A DNA stretch of 64,000 nt from Nocardioides islandensis (GTDB taxonomy: Bacteria; Actinomycetota; Actinomycetes; Propionibacteriales; Nocardioidaceae), in NCBI RefSeq assembly GCF_015352455.1, contig NZ_JADKPN010000003.1, positions 1-64,000 on the forward strand, read 5' to 3'. The position numbers were made by a program, and so were the translations under genes. This document shows, piece after piece, positions 8,476 through 18,571 of this stretch. Under the pieces are notes generated by a model. That model was not told the DNA's origin. It was given only the letters and a program-made list of their open reading frames with translations, and searched no databases. Position 1 is the first letter of the stretch. Every line of letters starts with the position of its first letter.

Positions 8476-9078
8476 TCAGGCGGCCCACGAGAAGTCCGAC
8501 GTCGACAGCCCGGTCTTCGCGTCGTACTCGATCCCGAACGCACTGATCCTGGATCGTTTCGCCTCGGCCATCGTCAAGTCCGAACCGACCGGGTGGAACA
8601 TCCCGGCGAACCTCACCGGCTCACCGGTCTCGACTCCGAAGGGGACGATGTCGTGCACCTCGAAGTCGATCCCGTCGCCCACCCGCACGCTGTGGCGCAC
8701 CCCGTCGTCCTCGACGACGATCGCCGCGCGCTCGACGCCCAGCATCTCGCCGATCAGCGGAGCCAGCCCGGCCATCGGGCCGCCCAGCTGCCCGCTGAAG
8801 ACCTGGACGAGCTTCTCGAACTGGTCGTCGGAGGCTGCGTCGTCGACGAACACGCCGACGCGCCAGTTGCCCTCGGTCATCACCTTCGGCGTGTCGGCGA
8901 TCAGAGCAACCTTGCAGCCGGCGATGTCCGTGCCGTCGACCGTCCCTTCACGGACGTTGAAGACCAGGGTGACGCGGCAGAAGTCGTAGGTGGCTCCATG
9001 GTCCAGCGACAGGTTGCACGGGCACATCAGCTCGCACGAGCAGGTCTCGACGTAGCTCCCCTTCAGGTTCCAGGACAT
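8476..9078 (-). CDS. DUF1326 Cys-rich protein
   Basis: 200-residue soluble protein. The N-terminal motif YVETCSCELMCPCN has four cysteines in ten residues, typical of DUF1326, with DFCRVTL shortly after. There is no signal peptide. It lies directly upstream of the DUF2182 membrane protein with a 4-base gap. A metal-delivery or metal-sensing partner role is plausible but unproven. The start MSWNLKG is set by the purine-rich GGAAAGGGAGGG; an ATG eight codons earlier lies upstream of that site. Confidence 0.85.
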   Translation of the reverse strand: MSWNLKGSYVETCSCELMCPCNLSLDHGATYDFCRVTLVFNVREGTVDGTDIAGCKVALIADTPKVMTEGNWRVGVFVDDAASDDQFEKLVQVFSGQLGGPMAGLAPLIGEMLGVERAAIVVEDDGVRHSVRVGDGIDFEVHDIVPFGVETGEPVRFAGMFHPVGSDLTMAEAKRSRISAFGIEYDAKTGLSTSDFSWAA

Positions 9079-9188
9079 CAGGCCCTCCCTTTCCTCAACC
9101 ATTGAGTCTCTCGCCGTGCCGAACCAGCGTCAACGGGCGCCACCCCCACCTGAAGAGGCGTGCAGGAAGGCGCTGCGAAGATGGCCGG

Positions 9189-10532
9189 GTGCGCCGTGCC
9201 GTGGGTCCGCTGCTCGCGGTCACCGTGGCGCTCGTGCTGGCCGACTCGGCGGTCGTCACGCTCGCGCTGCCCGCCATCCTGCGGCACCTGGACACCACCG
9301 TCGGGCAGGTCGCGTGGGTGCTGATCGCCTTCAACCTGGTCCTCGGCCTCGCTGCGGTGCCGACGGCGATCGGGTTCGCCCGGGCGCAGCCGCGGGTCTT
9401 CGCCGCGGTGGGCATCGCGGTGTTCGCGGGCGCCTCCGCGTGGTGCGCGATGGCCGGGTCGATCGAGTCGCTGGTGATCGCCCGGTGCGTGCAGGCGCTC
9501 GGTGGCGCGCTGGCGCTGGTGGGCTGTCTCGAGCTGCTGGTGGCGGCGTACGGCGAGCGGCGCGGGGTCACTGCCTGGGTCACCGCAGGCGTGGTCGGGA
9601 CGGCGACGGGGCCGGTGGCGGGCGGGCTGCTGACCGAGGCGTTCTCGTGGCAGGCGATCTTCGTGGTGCAGGTGCCGTTCGCCGTGCTCGCGGTGCCCGC
9701 GGCCCTGTCCATGTCGCACGCCGCCGTACCCGCGCCGGACCGGCATCGCCCCGCCATCCGCCCGAACCTCACCCTGGCATTGCTGTCGGCGGCCCTGACG
9801 GCGGCCTTGTTCCTGCTGGTGCTGCTCCTGGTGGAGGGGTGGCAGCGCAGCCCGTCGACGGCGGCGGTGACCGTGTCCGTGGTGCCACTGGCCGCCCTGC
9901 TCGCGCGGCCGCTGGCCCGGGTCCTCGGGCCGCCGCCCGAGGTCGAGGTGGCGGCCGGCTGCTTCCTGATCGCCGGAGGACTGGCCGGCCTCGGCCTGCT
10001 GCCCTCGGCCGACCTCGCCTGGACGATCGCGCCGCAGGCCCTCGTCGGGCTCGGGCTGGGGCTGACAGCGGACCGGCTGACCGCGCAGGCGATGGAGCTG
10101 CGGTTGCCGCGCGCCCACCACGCGGGGTGGACGATCGGCGCCCGCCACGTCGGCGTGGTCGTGGGGCTGGCCATCCTGACGCCGGTGTTCACCGCCGACC
10201 TCCAGGACGCCCAGGTGCCGGCGCAGGAGGCCATCACCGCTCTCGTGCTGGACGCTCCGCTTCTCCCCGACGACAAGGTCAAGGTGGCCGAGGCGCTCGG
10301 CCGTGAGCTGTCGGCCCAGCGGGGGAGGGTCCCGGACCTGCACCGCGCCTTCGCGTCGCTCGACCTCGCGCCCGGCGAGCGCCCGGCCGCCGCGCGGCTC
10401 GAGCGCGATCTCGACGAGCAGCTGGAGCGCGCGGCCACCCGGGCGTTCCGCGACTCCTTCGTCATCGGCGCGGGGCTCGCGCTCCTCGCCCTGCTCACGG
10501 TGGCGATCCCGCGCAGGCGGCCGGCCCGATGA
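9189..10532 (+). CDS. MFS transporter (DHA2-like exporter)
   Basis: 447-residue membrane protein with many hydrophobic helices and the MFS layout of the multidrug-exporter branch (LPAILRHLDTTVGQVAWVLIAFNLV at helices 1-2, then VARC-like VIARCVQALGGALALVG and VTAGVVGTATGPVAGGLL, motif C type). An unusual hydrophilic stretch of about 80 residues (roughly 345-424) precedes the last helix. The start is taken as GTG (VRRAVGPLL), just before helix 1. The substrate is unknown. The stop overlaps the next gene (ATGA). Confidence 0.82.
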   Translation: MRRAVGPLLAVTVALVLADSAVVTLALPAILRHLDTTVGQVAWVLIAFNLVLGLAAVPTAIGFARAQPRVFAAVGIAVFAGASAWCAMAGSIESLVIARCVQALGGALALVGCLELLVAAYGERRGVTAWVTAGVVGTATGPVAGGLLTEAFSWQAIFVVQVPFAVLAVPAALSMSHAAVPAPDRHRPAIRPNLTLALLSAALTAALFLLVLLLVEGWQRSPSTAAVTVSVVPLAALLARPLARVLGPPPEVEVAAGCFLIAGGLAGLGLLPSADLAWTIAPQALVGLGLGLTADRLTAQAMELRLPRAHHAGWTIGARHVGVVVGLAILTPVFTADLQDAQVPAQEAITALVLDAPLLPDDKVKVAEALGRELSAQRGRVPDLHRAFASLDLAPGERPAAARLERDLDEQLERAATRAFRDSFVIGAGLALLALLTVAIPRRRPAR

Positions 10533-11140
10533 CGTCGTGGCTGCGGTGGACCGCCCTCCCCGTGCTCGCCGTGGCCCTGGTCGCCGGCGTGCTCGCGGTC
10601 CAGGTCGGCCACGGCGGCGGGTCGTTCGAGCCGCTCCACCCCGCCGACCCCTGCGTCGAGCGCGAGGTCACCTCACGGGCCGAGGGCATCGACGCCCTGA
10701 CCGAGCGCCTCGTCCTGCTCGGCATCGACGGTGCCGCCTGCCGCCTGCACATCAACCGCGAGGCGCTCACCCTAGAGCTGGCGCAGTCCGACGACCCGAC
10801 CGATGCGCAGGTCGACGCGCTGCGCGGGGGCCTGCACGACGCCGTGCACCGGATGAAGGCCGACGGCACCCTGCCGCCGATCTCGTCGTTCGTCGACGAG
10901 GCCCTCGACAACGCCGACCTCAACGGGTTCCTGAAGGCCGCCATCAGGGCCCTCCCGGACTCCGTCATCGACGCGGCGCTGAAGACCGACGACGTGCTGG
11001 ACCGCACGATCGACGACCTCGACCTGCGCGAGCTGCTCGCGAACGTCGACGACCAGGACGACCTCAACCGGCAGGTCGAGGCCGCCGTCACCCAGGCGGT
11101 CAAGGACTCCCTGGTCGACCGGCTGCGCAACCTGCTCTGA
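10529..11140 (+). CDS. Membrane-anchored protein coupled to the MFS exporter
   Basis: 203-residue protein of no family I recognise. It has one N-terminal transmembrane anchor (residues 5-25), a pair of cysteines (Cys46, Cys71) in an extracytoplasmic region, and a long helical acidic tail ending VTQAVKDSLVDRLRNLL. The ATG overlaps the transporter stop. The C-terminal helices resemble the hydrophilic loop of the upstream transporter in spacing and composition, which suggests the two proteins work together at the outer face of the membrane. Confidence 0.75.
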   Translation: MTSWLRWTALPVLAVALVAGVLAVQVGHGGGSFEPLHPADPCVEREVTSRAEGIDALTERLVLLGIDGAACRLHINREALTLELAQSDDPTDAQVDALRGGLHDAVHRMKADGTLPPISSFVDEALDNADLNGFLKAAIRALPDSVIDAALKTDDVLDRTIDDLDLRELLANVDDQDDLNRQVEAAVTQAVKDSLVDRLRNLL

Positions 11141-11181
11141 GCGGGGCACTCCGCCCACCCCATCACTGGTCCAGACCGGCG

Positions 11182-11209
11182 TTGACGTTCGAGCCCTAAT
11201 GATTAGAGT
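11182..11209 (+). promoter_or_regulatory. Promoter of the methyltransferase cluster
   Basis: TTGACG at 11182-11187 and TAGAGT at 11204-11209 are separated by 16 bases. This is one of the few near-consensus -35 boxes in the window. The -10 box sits between and partly inside the two operator dyads. Confidence 0.55.
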
Positions 11210-11221
11210 CCTAAGTATTAG
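11196..11221. promoter_or_regulatory. Two CTAA-N3-TTAG operators
   Basis: CTAATGATTAG (11196-11206) and CTAAGTATTAG (11211-11221) are two dyads with identical arms, 15 bases apart centre to centre, in an AT-rich island that overlaps the promoter. The spacing is about one and a half helical turns. The MarR-family gene at 13508 at the end of the same cluster is the obvious candidate repressor. Confidence 0.6.
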
Positions 11222-11257
11222 AGGTTCAAGGACTCGGGCTTCATGAAGGAGTTCTGG

Positions 11258-12319
11258 ATGACCACCACCGACACCATCGAGACCACGACGCACGCGGGCG
11301 GCGCGGACCCCGGGCACATCCTCCAGATCGGCATGGGTTTCTGGGCGTCGAAGACGCTGCTCTCCGCCGTCGAGATGGGCCTGTTCACCGAGCTCGGCGA
11401 CGGCCGGCTGACGGGGCCGCAGATCGGGGACCGGCTCGGGCTGCACCAGAGGAGCGGCGCGGACTTCCTGGATGCGCTCGTCGCGCTCGGTCTGCTCGAC
11501 CGCGAGGGCGACGGACCCGGCGCCCGATACGGCAACACGACCGACACGGCGCTCTTCCTCGACAAGCGGTCGCCTGCCTACCTCGGCGGCATCCTGGAGA
11601 TGTCGTCCGCGAGGCTGTACGGCTTCTGGGGCTCGCTGACCGAAGCCCTGCGCACCGGCCTCCCGCAGAGCGAGGTCAAGACGGGCGCACCGAGCCTGTT
11701 CGAGGGCGTCTACGCCGATCCCGAGCACCTCGAGGCCTTCCTCGACGCCATGAGCGGCCTCCAGCTCGGCGCCTTCAACGCCCTCGCGCACACCCTCGAT
11801 CTGCGGGGCCACGCGACGTTCTGTGATCTCGGTGGGGCCAACGGCGAGCTGGCCGCGACCATCGCGGCGGCCAACCCGCACCTCACCGGCACGGTGTTCG
11901 ACCTGCCCCCGGTCGTCCCGATCGCGGACCTCCACCTCGCTGGCAAGGGGGTGGGCGATCGGGTCACCGCAGTCGCCGGCGACTTCTTCGTCGACGACCT
12001 CCCGGCGGCGGACGTCTACTTCCTGGGCAACGTCCTGCACGACTGGGACGAGCGGGGGAAGCAGGCGCTCATCGACAAGGCGTACGCCGCCCTGCCGTCC
12101 GGCGGCATCCTCGTCGCCATCGAGAACGTCATCGACGATGCCCGTCGCACCAACGCCTTCGGGCTCCTCATGTCGCTGAACATGCTCATCGAGCTGCCCG
12201 GCGGCTTCGACTACACCGGCGCGCAGTTCGACACCTGGGCCCGCCGTGCCGGGTTCGCTCGCACGGAGGTCCGCCACCTGGCCGGACCCACCAGTGCCGC
12301 CATCGCCTACAAGCAGTGA
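11258..12319 (+). CDS. SAM-dependent O-methyltransferase (COMT/acetylserotonin type)
   Basis: 353-residue class I methyltransferase with an N-terminal winged-helix dimerisation domain (FWASKTLLSAVEMGLFTEL, then IGDRLGLHQRSGADFLDALVALGLL). The SAM pocket is DLGGANGE at 190-197, and the acid loop and catalytic region are VYFLGNVLHDWDE. The substrate is unknown; relatives methylate hydroxyl groups on small aromatic metabolites. AAGGAG at 11246-11251 lies six bases before ATG 11258, so this start is preferred over ATG 11243, which precedes the site. It is first gene of a three-gene unit with an MBL hydrolase and a MarR regulator. Confidence 0.88.
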   Translation: MTTTDTIETTTHAGGADPGHILQIGMGFWASKTLLSAVEMGLFTELGDGRLTGPQIGDRLGLHQRSGADFLDALVALGLLDREGDGPGARYGNTTDTALFLDKRSPAYLGGILEMSSARLYGFWGSLTEALRTGLPQSEVKTGAPSLFEGVYADPEHLEAFLDAMSGLQLGAFNALAHTLDLRGHATFCDLGGANGELAATIAAANPHLTGTVFDLPPVVPIADLHLAGKGVGDRVTAVAGDFFVDDLPAADVYFLGNVLHDWDERGKQALIDKAYAALPSGGILVAIENVIDDARRTNAFGLLMSLNMLIELPGGFDYTGAQFDTWARRAGFARTEVRHLAGPTSAAIAYKQ

Positions 12320-12343
12320 CCTTCGGGGACCAGGAGGGATGTC

Positions 12344-13435
12344 ATGACCAGCAACCTGTCCACGACGCACAGCCCGAGCCGGCGAGGCTTCCTGAGCCGG
12401 GCGGCGATGATGGCTGCCGCGCCCGCCGCGGCCGCGATCGTCGGCCCCGGGCTCGCCGCCGGGAGGGCTGAGGCTGCCGAGGGTGACCTGCCGTCGTACG
12501 CGCCCGTGCCCGCGGCGTCGTTCGGCCCCGCACTGAACGCCGACGGTTACTTCGTCGGGAGGATCCAGGACAACCTCTACTGGGTCACCGACGGCTTCTA
12601 CCAGTCCATGTTCCTCGCGGGTGCCAGGGGCGTCGTCGTCGTGGACGCTCCGCCGACCATCGGGCACAACCTCGTGCGTGCCATCAACCAGGTGACGGCC
12701 GAGGCGGGCACGTCGTCCACGGTGACGCACCTCGTCTACTCGCACTCCCACGCCGACCACATCGGGGCGTCGTCGATCTTCGGTGACGACGTGGTCCGGG
12801 TCGGCCACGTGGAGACACGTCGGCTGCTGCGTGAGGCCGGCGACCCGAACCGCCCACCGCCGACGCTGACCTTCAGCGACCGTCGCGTGCTCGCGGTCGG
12901 CGCCGATCGGCTGGAGCTGGAGTACCACGGGCCGAACCACTCGCCGGACAACATCTTCATCTACGCACCCCGGCAGCGGACCCTGATGGTGGTCGACGTC
13001 GTCTTCCCCGGCTGGGTGCCGTTCAAGAACCTGGCGGTGTCCCAGGACATCCCTGGCTGGGTGCGCGCCCACGACGTCGCGCTGGACTACGGGTGGACGA
13101 CCCTCGTGGGCGGGCACCTCGGCCGTCTGGGCGTCCGCGCCGACGTGGAGCTCCAGCGGCAGTACGTGCACGACCTCGACGACAGCGTGCGGCAGACCCT
13201 GGCGAGCCTGGACCCGACGCCGTTCTTCCAGCAGTACGGCCCTTCGGGCAATGCCTGGGCGATCTTCAAGGGCTACCTGGATGCGGCCGCCGTCCAGGCG
13301 GCTGCGCCCGTGGTCGACAAGTACCTCGGCCAGCTCGGCGGCGCCGATGTCTTCACCGTCGACAACGCGGCGGTGCTGTTCGAGTCGCTGAGGATCGACG
13401 CGGGTCGCCTCGGCCCGTTCGGCATCCGACCGTGA
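12344..13435 (+). CDS. Tat-exported metallo-beta-lactamase-fold hydrolase
   Basis: 363-residue protein. The N-terminus has a twin-arginine signal (PSRRGFLSRAAMMAAAPAAAA, cleavage near residue 42), so it is exported folded, with metals bound. The MBL metal motif HSHADH is at 134-139; further ligands are likely in VGHVE, GPNHSPDN and VGGHLG. The substrate is unknown. AGGAGG seven bases upstream sets the start. It lies 24 bases after the methyltransferase and before the MarR gene, so all three are probably co-transcribed. Confidence 0.87.
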   Translation: MTSNLSTTHSPSRRGFLSRAAMMAAAPAAAAIVGPGLAAGRAEAAEGDLPSYAPVPAASFGPALNADGYFVGRIQDNLYWVTDGFYQSMFLAGARGVVVVDAPPTIGHNLVRAINQVTAEAGTSSTVTHLVYSHSHADHIGASSIFGDDVVRVGHVETRRLLREAGDPNRPPPTLTFSDRRVLAVGADRLELEYHGPNHSPDNIFIYAPRQRTLMVVDVVFPGWVPFKNLAVSQDIPGWVRAHDVALDYGWTTLVGGHLGRLGVRADVELQRQYVHDLDDSVRQTLASLDPTPFFQQYGPSGNAWAIFKGYLDAAAVQAAAPVVDKYLGQLGGADVFTVDNAAVLFESLRIDAGRLGPFGIRP

Positions 13436-13462
13436 GGTGCGGTCGAACGATGTAGCCTCTGA

Positions 13463-13493
13463 CCTTCAGCACTCTAACCAACGGACCTGAAGG
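13463..13493. promoter_or_regulatory. Inverted repeat before the MarR gene
   Basis: CCTTCAG (13463-13469) and CTGAAGG (13487-13493) flank ACTCTAACC, the complement of which contains the TTAGAGT seen at 11203-11209. It could be an internal promoter/operator for the regulator. Confidence 0.35.
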
Positions 13494-13507
13494 AAGGCGC
13501 CCACACC

Positions 13508-14137
13508 ATGGGAGAGCCACGCGACCCCGACGAGCATCCCGGCGGCCGCCCCGGCGAGGGCGCGGCCGCCGGAACGCCGCGTCGCGTCGACCGCGTCGCC
13601 TTCGGGCGCGAGTTCCCATCGGGGGAGGCCAGCGCCACCGAGTGTGCGCAGAACCTGGTGCGCACCGCAGAGCTCTTCCTCGACGCCGACATGCGCGCAC
13701 TGCGCCACCACGGGCTCTCCGTCCCGGCCCGCATCCTGCTGGGCACCCTGGAGGGGGCCGGCGAGCCGCTCTCGCACTCGGCCATCGCCGAGCGGCTCTT
13801 CGTGACGGGAGCGAGTGTCACCTCGCTGGTGGACACCCTCGAGCGTCGCGGCCTGGTCCGGCGGATCCGCGACACCGACGACCGCCGGGTGGTGCTCGTC
13901 CAGCTCACCGATGCGGCGTACCCCGTCATCGACAGCTTCCTGGCCGAGGTGACCACGCTCCATGCCCACGTGTTCGCGGGCCTCGACGAGCAGGAGCGCG
14001 AGACGTTCGTCCGCCTGCTGGCCAAGGTCGCCGCCGCGCTCGAGTCCCTCGACGTGAAGGCCGCCGTCGCCGCCACTCGTCCTCGGAGGCGGTCGCGGGG
14101 GCGGGCAGCCGGTGCGCGTCGCGCGTCAGCCGGCTGA
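13508..14137 (+). CDS. MarR-family transcriptional regulator
   Basis: 209-residue protein with a central winged helix (PARILLGTLEGAGEPLSHSAIAERLFVTGASVTSLVDTLERRGLVRR, then the wing IRDTDDRRVVLVQLTDAAYPV) and flanking dimerisation helices. MarR proteins are dimeric repressors released by phenolic or oxidant ligands. The C-terminal 25 residues are Arg-rich and may be disordered. It ends the methyltransferase/MBL unit and is the likely owner of the dyads at 11196-11221. Its 3' end overlaps the convergent gene by 12 bases. Confidence 0.88.
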   Translation: MGEPRDPDEHPGGRPGEGAAAGTPRRVDRVAFGREFPSGEASATECAQNLVRTAELFLDADMRALRHHGLSVPARILLGTLEGAGEPLSHSAIAERLFVTGASVTSLVDTLERRGLVRRIRDTDDRRVVLVQLTDAAYPVIDSFLAEVTTLHAHVFAGLDEQERETFVRLLAKVAAALESLDVKAAVAATRPRRRSRGRAAGARRASAG

Positions 14138-14941
14138 CCCGGCCGGAGGCTCGTAGCCGATCCACGCGTCGTCCTCGGCGATCGCCTGGAGCTGGTCGAG
14201 CGTGAGCGGCGCGTCCGGTGCGGCGATCGGGGATCCCCAACCCCACTTGTCGCTGGTCGCGTTGGTCGCGGCGACGTACACGAGGCCGCCGTTCTCGCGG
14301 GCCTCCACCACTTCGTGCACGACCACGCCACCACTCGTCGTGACCGACCGGCGACCGATCGGCTGGCCGTCCTCACCGAGGATCTCGGTGCAGGAGTCGA
14401 AACGCGTCAGGTTGCCCGGGCAGGTGTACGTGGCGTCGGAGAACCCGGTCACGTAGAGGATCAGGTTCGCGCTGCCGGTGACGGTCCCGTCGGTGGTGAC
14501 ACGAGCCACCAGGTACCCCGGGCTCTTCGTCTCCGGCTCGTCGGGCGCGCGGTCCTCGTTGGTGAGCCGGACGTCGGTCAGCCCGATCCCGTCCGGCGCG
14601 AGCCGCTCGAAGTGGGCCGCCATCTCGGCCGCGGGCATCGAGGCCCACGCGTCGTTGTCCACCAGCTGCGGCACGGCCGCGGGCGTCGGCGTCACCGAGG
14701 GCGTCGGGTCGGTGGCCACGTCGGTGCCCGCGGTGGAGTCCGAGCCGACGGATGCCACGAGCGGTACGGCGACAAGCGCCGCCGCGCACAGGCCACCGGC
14801 CACCGTCCCGATCCGCCGCCGACGGCGCAGCCGTCGTCCGCGCACGGTCGCCGTCGCCGTCAGGCTGGGAACCGGTGCGGTCAGGTGGTCGGTGGCGCGG
14901 TGCAGCACCTCCCGCACCAGGGTCTCGTGGTGGGTGGTCAT
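14126..14941 (-). CDS. Membrane-anchored partner of the SigE-type sigma factor
   Basis: 271-residue protein with a basic cytoplasmic N-terminus (VRGRRLRRRRRIG), one transmembrane helix near 45-65 and a Thr/Pro-rich linker into a secreted domain with two cysteines (YTCPGNLTRFDSCTEI). No known enzymatic domain. It overlaps the sigma gene by four bases (ATGA). Proteins of this shape are usual partners of SigE-family sigma factors, but it lacks a recognisable zinc anti-sigma motif, so an anti-sigma role is a guess. Confidence 0.75.
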   Translation of the reverse strand: MTTHHETLVREVLHRATDHLTAPVPSLTATATVRGRRLRRRRRIGTVAGGLCAAALVAVPLVASVGSDSTAGTDVATDPTPSVTPTPAAVPQLVDNDAWASMPAAEMAAHFERLAPDGIGLTDVRLTNEDRAPDEPETKSPGYLVARVTTDGTVTGSANLILYVTGFSDATYTCPGNLTRFDSCTEILGEDGQPIGRRSVTTSGGVVVHEVVEARENGGLVYVAATNATSDKWGWGSPIAAPDAPLTLDQLQAIAEDDAWIGYEPPAGSAG

Positions 14942-15456
14942 CGGTGGCTCCCTCGCGTGTCGTCGGGGACGGGCTCCAGGTGGTCGGCGAGTCGGCGCAG
15001 GGCCCTCAGGCTGCGGTTCTTCACCGCGGCCTCGCTGAGCCCCAGGGTCGTGGCGGTCTCGGCGACCGAGCGGTCGTCCCAGTACCGCAGCACCACGACC
15101 GCGCGGTCGGTCCGGCTCAGGCCGTCGAGCGCGCCGACCAGGGCCAGCCGCTCGACCTGGGCGTCGGCGGGGTCGGCGCCGCCGCCTCCGGTGTCGACGC
15201 GTGGCTCGGCGACCGGCAGCTCGGAGGTCCAGCGTCGCCGACGGTCGGAGAGGAACGACTTCATGAGCACGCCGTGCACGTAGGCCACCGGGTCGTCGGC
15301 GCGCCGGACCCGGGACCACGCGGCGTACGCCTTGGTCAGCGCGGTCTGCACCAGGTCCTCGGCCGAGGACCGGCTGCCGGTGAGCAGCCACGCCTGCCGG
15401 TAGAGGTGGTCGGCCCGCGCCGCCACGAAGGCCGAGAACTCCTCGTCGCCGTCCAT
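14938..15456 (-). CDS. SigE-family ECF RNA polymerase sigma factor
   Basis: 172-residue sigma-70 of the SigE family with region 2 (FSAFVAARADHLYRQAWLLTG, then SAEDLVQTALTKAYAAWSRV, the -10 contact helix) and region 4 (LSRTDRAVVVLRYWDDRSVAETATTLGLSEAAVKNRSLRALRRL, a helix-turn-helix for the -35 element). A glycine-rich linker joins them. The start follows AGGAGACGGG. It is co-transcribed with the downstream membrane protein through an ATGA overlap. Confidence 0.93.
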   Translation of the reverse strand: MDGDEEFSAFVAARADHLYRQAWLLTGSRSSAEDLVQTALTKAYAAWSRVRRADDPVAYVHGVLMKSFLSDRRRRWTSELPVAEPRVDTGGGGADPADAQVERLALVGALDGLSRTDRAVVVLRYWDDRSVAETATTLGLSEAAVKNRSLRALRRLADHLEPVPDDTRGSHR

Positions 15457-15567
15457 CCGCGCTGCCCGTCTCCTCGCCGATCGGTGCCCGTCATGAGTAT
15501 CGACGCGTTGCCGCGGTCGGAGGTCTCAGCCGGATTCCGGCATTTCTGGTCGCGACCCGTGCGCCCG

Positions 15568-15573
15568 TAGGGT
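15568..15573 (+). promoter_or_regulatory. Leaderless -10 box for ettA
   Basis: TAGGGT followed by 8 bases and the ATG at 15582. No ribosome-binding site is present. Confidence 0.55.
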
Positions 15574-15581
15574 TGCCGATC

Positions 15582-17263
<1,682 letters not shown>

Positions 17264-17264
<1 letters not shown>

Positions 17265-17427
17265 GTGTCCCGTCCGCGAAATCCGCAGGCTCACTCCGCG
17301 GCCCAGGCACGCACGTGGCGGCGTTGCCGTCGCTCGCTGGACGACCAAGTACGGCGTCGCTCCGGCGCCTTGCCATGCACGCACCTGGACCACGGATTGA
17401 GCACACGCATTCCGCGGACGGGACACT
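17264..17427. repeat. 164-bp imperfect palindromic element (MITE-like)
   Basis: AGTGTCCCGTCCGCG at 17264-17278 is exactly complementary to 17413-17427. Pairing continues inward with mismatches (GCTCACTCCGCGGCCCAGG against GCTCAATCCGTGGTCCAGG), so most of the gap folds on itself around a centre near 17345. It fills the whole space between ettA and yihY, and its first base is the last base of the ettA stop. No target duplication is clear. It could be a non-autonomous mobile element or a large terminator hairpin. Confidence 0.7.
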
Positions 17428-17433
17428 AGGCCC

Positions 17434-18435
17434 ATGACGGGGCGGGGGCCGGTAGGACGCGTCGACGCCTACCAGCGACGCCACCGGTGGCTCGGGGTCC
17501 CGATCGCCACGATCTACAAGTACGGCGACGACCAGGGCACGTACCTGGCCGTGATCGTGACCTACTACGCGCTGTTCGCGGTGCTGCCGCTGCTCCTGCT
17601 GGCCACCTCCATCCTGGGCTTCGTGCTGCAGGGCAACCCGGACCTGCAGGCCAAGGTCCTCGACTCGGCGCTGAGCCAGTTCCCCGTCATCGGCGACCAG
17701 TTCCGCCGGCCGGAGGGCCTCACCGGGTCGAGGACCGGTGTGGTGGTCGGCTCGCTGGCCGCGCTGTACGGCGCGATCGGGCTCGGCTCGGCGGTGCAGA
17801 ACGCCCTCAACGTGGCCTGGCAGGTACCCCGCAACAGCCGACCCAACCCGATCCTGCTCCGGGTGCGTGGCCTGCTCGTCGTCGCCTTCGGCGGCCTCGC
17901 CGTCCTCGCGTTCACCACCGCCTCGGTGCTGGTCAGCAACACCACGCTGATCACCTGGTTCGAGGGGTCGCCGCTGCAATGGCTCGCCCGCCTGGTCAGC
18001 GTGCTCGTGGTGGGCGGCGTGCTGTTCGTGATCATGCGGCTGGCCACGGTACGCAGCCAGCGACAACGGACCACGCTGCCGGGCGCGCTCGTCATCGCGG
18101 TGCTCTGGCACCTCGTGCAGCAGGTCGGCGCGCTGTACGTCACCCACATCCTCGCCGGCGCCCAGCCGGTGAACCAGACCTTCGGACTCGTCCTCGGCCT
18201 GATGGCCGCGATCTTCCTGCTCTCCGTCGCGGGCATGCTCGGCGTCGAGATCAACGTCGTCCTCGGAAGGCGGCTGTGGCCGCGCGCGCTGCTGACGCCG
18301 TTCACCGACGCCGTCGTGCTGACCGACGCCGACCGCCGCGCCTACCACGGCTACGCCGCGGCCCAGCGCCACAAGGGCTTCGAGACAGTCTCCGTGGAGT
18401 TCGACGAGGACGACGACACGGGCTGGTCGCCGTAG
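17434..18435 (+). CDS. YihY/BrkB-family inner-membrane protein
   Basis: 333-residue polytopic membrane protein with six hydrophobic segments. The family core is visible: LAVIVTYYALFAVLPLLLLATSILGFVLQ, LGSAVQNALNVAWQVP, and the late pair LVIAVLWHLVQQVGALYVTHIL and FGLVLGLMAAIFLLSVAGMLGVEINVVL. The family was once annotated as RNase BN, which is wrong; transport or lipid-related roles are suspected. The C-terminus is acidic. The start ATG lies seven bases beyond the palindromic element, which must therefore contain or replace its promoter. Confidence 0.9.
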   Translation: MTGRGPVGRVDAYQRRHRWLGVPIATIYKYGDDQGTYLAVIVTYYALFAVLPLLLLATSILGFVLQGNPDLQAKVLDSALSQFPVIGDQFRRPEGLTGSRTGVVVGSLAALYGAIGLGSAVQNALNVAWQVPRNSRPNPILLRVRGLLVVAFGGLAVLAFTTASVLVSNTTLITWFEGSPLQWLARLVSVLVVGGVLFVIMRLATVRSQRQRTTLPGALVIAVLWHLVQQVGALYVTHILAGAQPVNQTFGLVLGLMAAIFLLSVAGMLGVEINVVLGRRLWPRALLTPFTDAVVLTDADRRAYHGYAAAQRHKGFETVSVEFDEDDDTGWSP

Positions 18436-18453
18436 GTCCCCCGACTGTCGGGA
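18436..18453. terminator. Short stem-loop after yihY
   Basis: GTCC(C)CGA and TCGGGAC form a bulged stem with a CTG loop directly after the stop. No U-tract. Confidence 0.3.
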
Positions 18454-18571
18454 CGTTCGTCCCCCACACGGTGGTCGCACGACCCTGAATCGAGGTGCCC
18501 TTCTCTTCCTACCGTCGTCGATGAGGGGCAGGCACCGGGTCTGCACCACAGACAGAGGAGACACGAACATC

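Noticed and set aside
10772..13171. Long minus-strand frame opposite the methyltransferase and MBL genes
   Set aside because: Same reason: no domain, and both plus-strand genes carry catalytic motifs and ribosome-binding sites.
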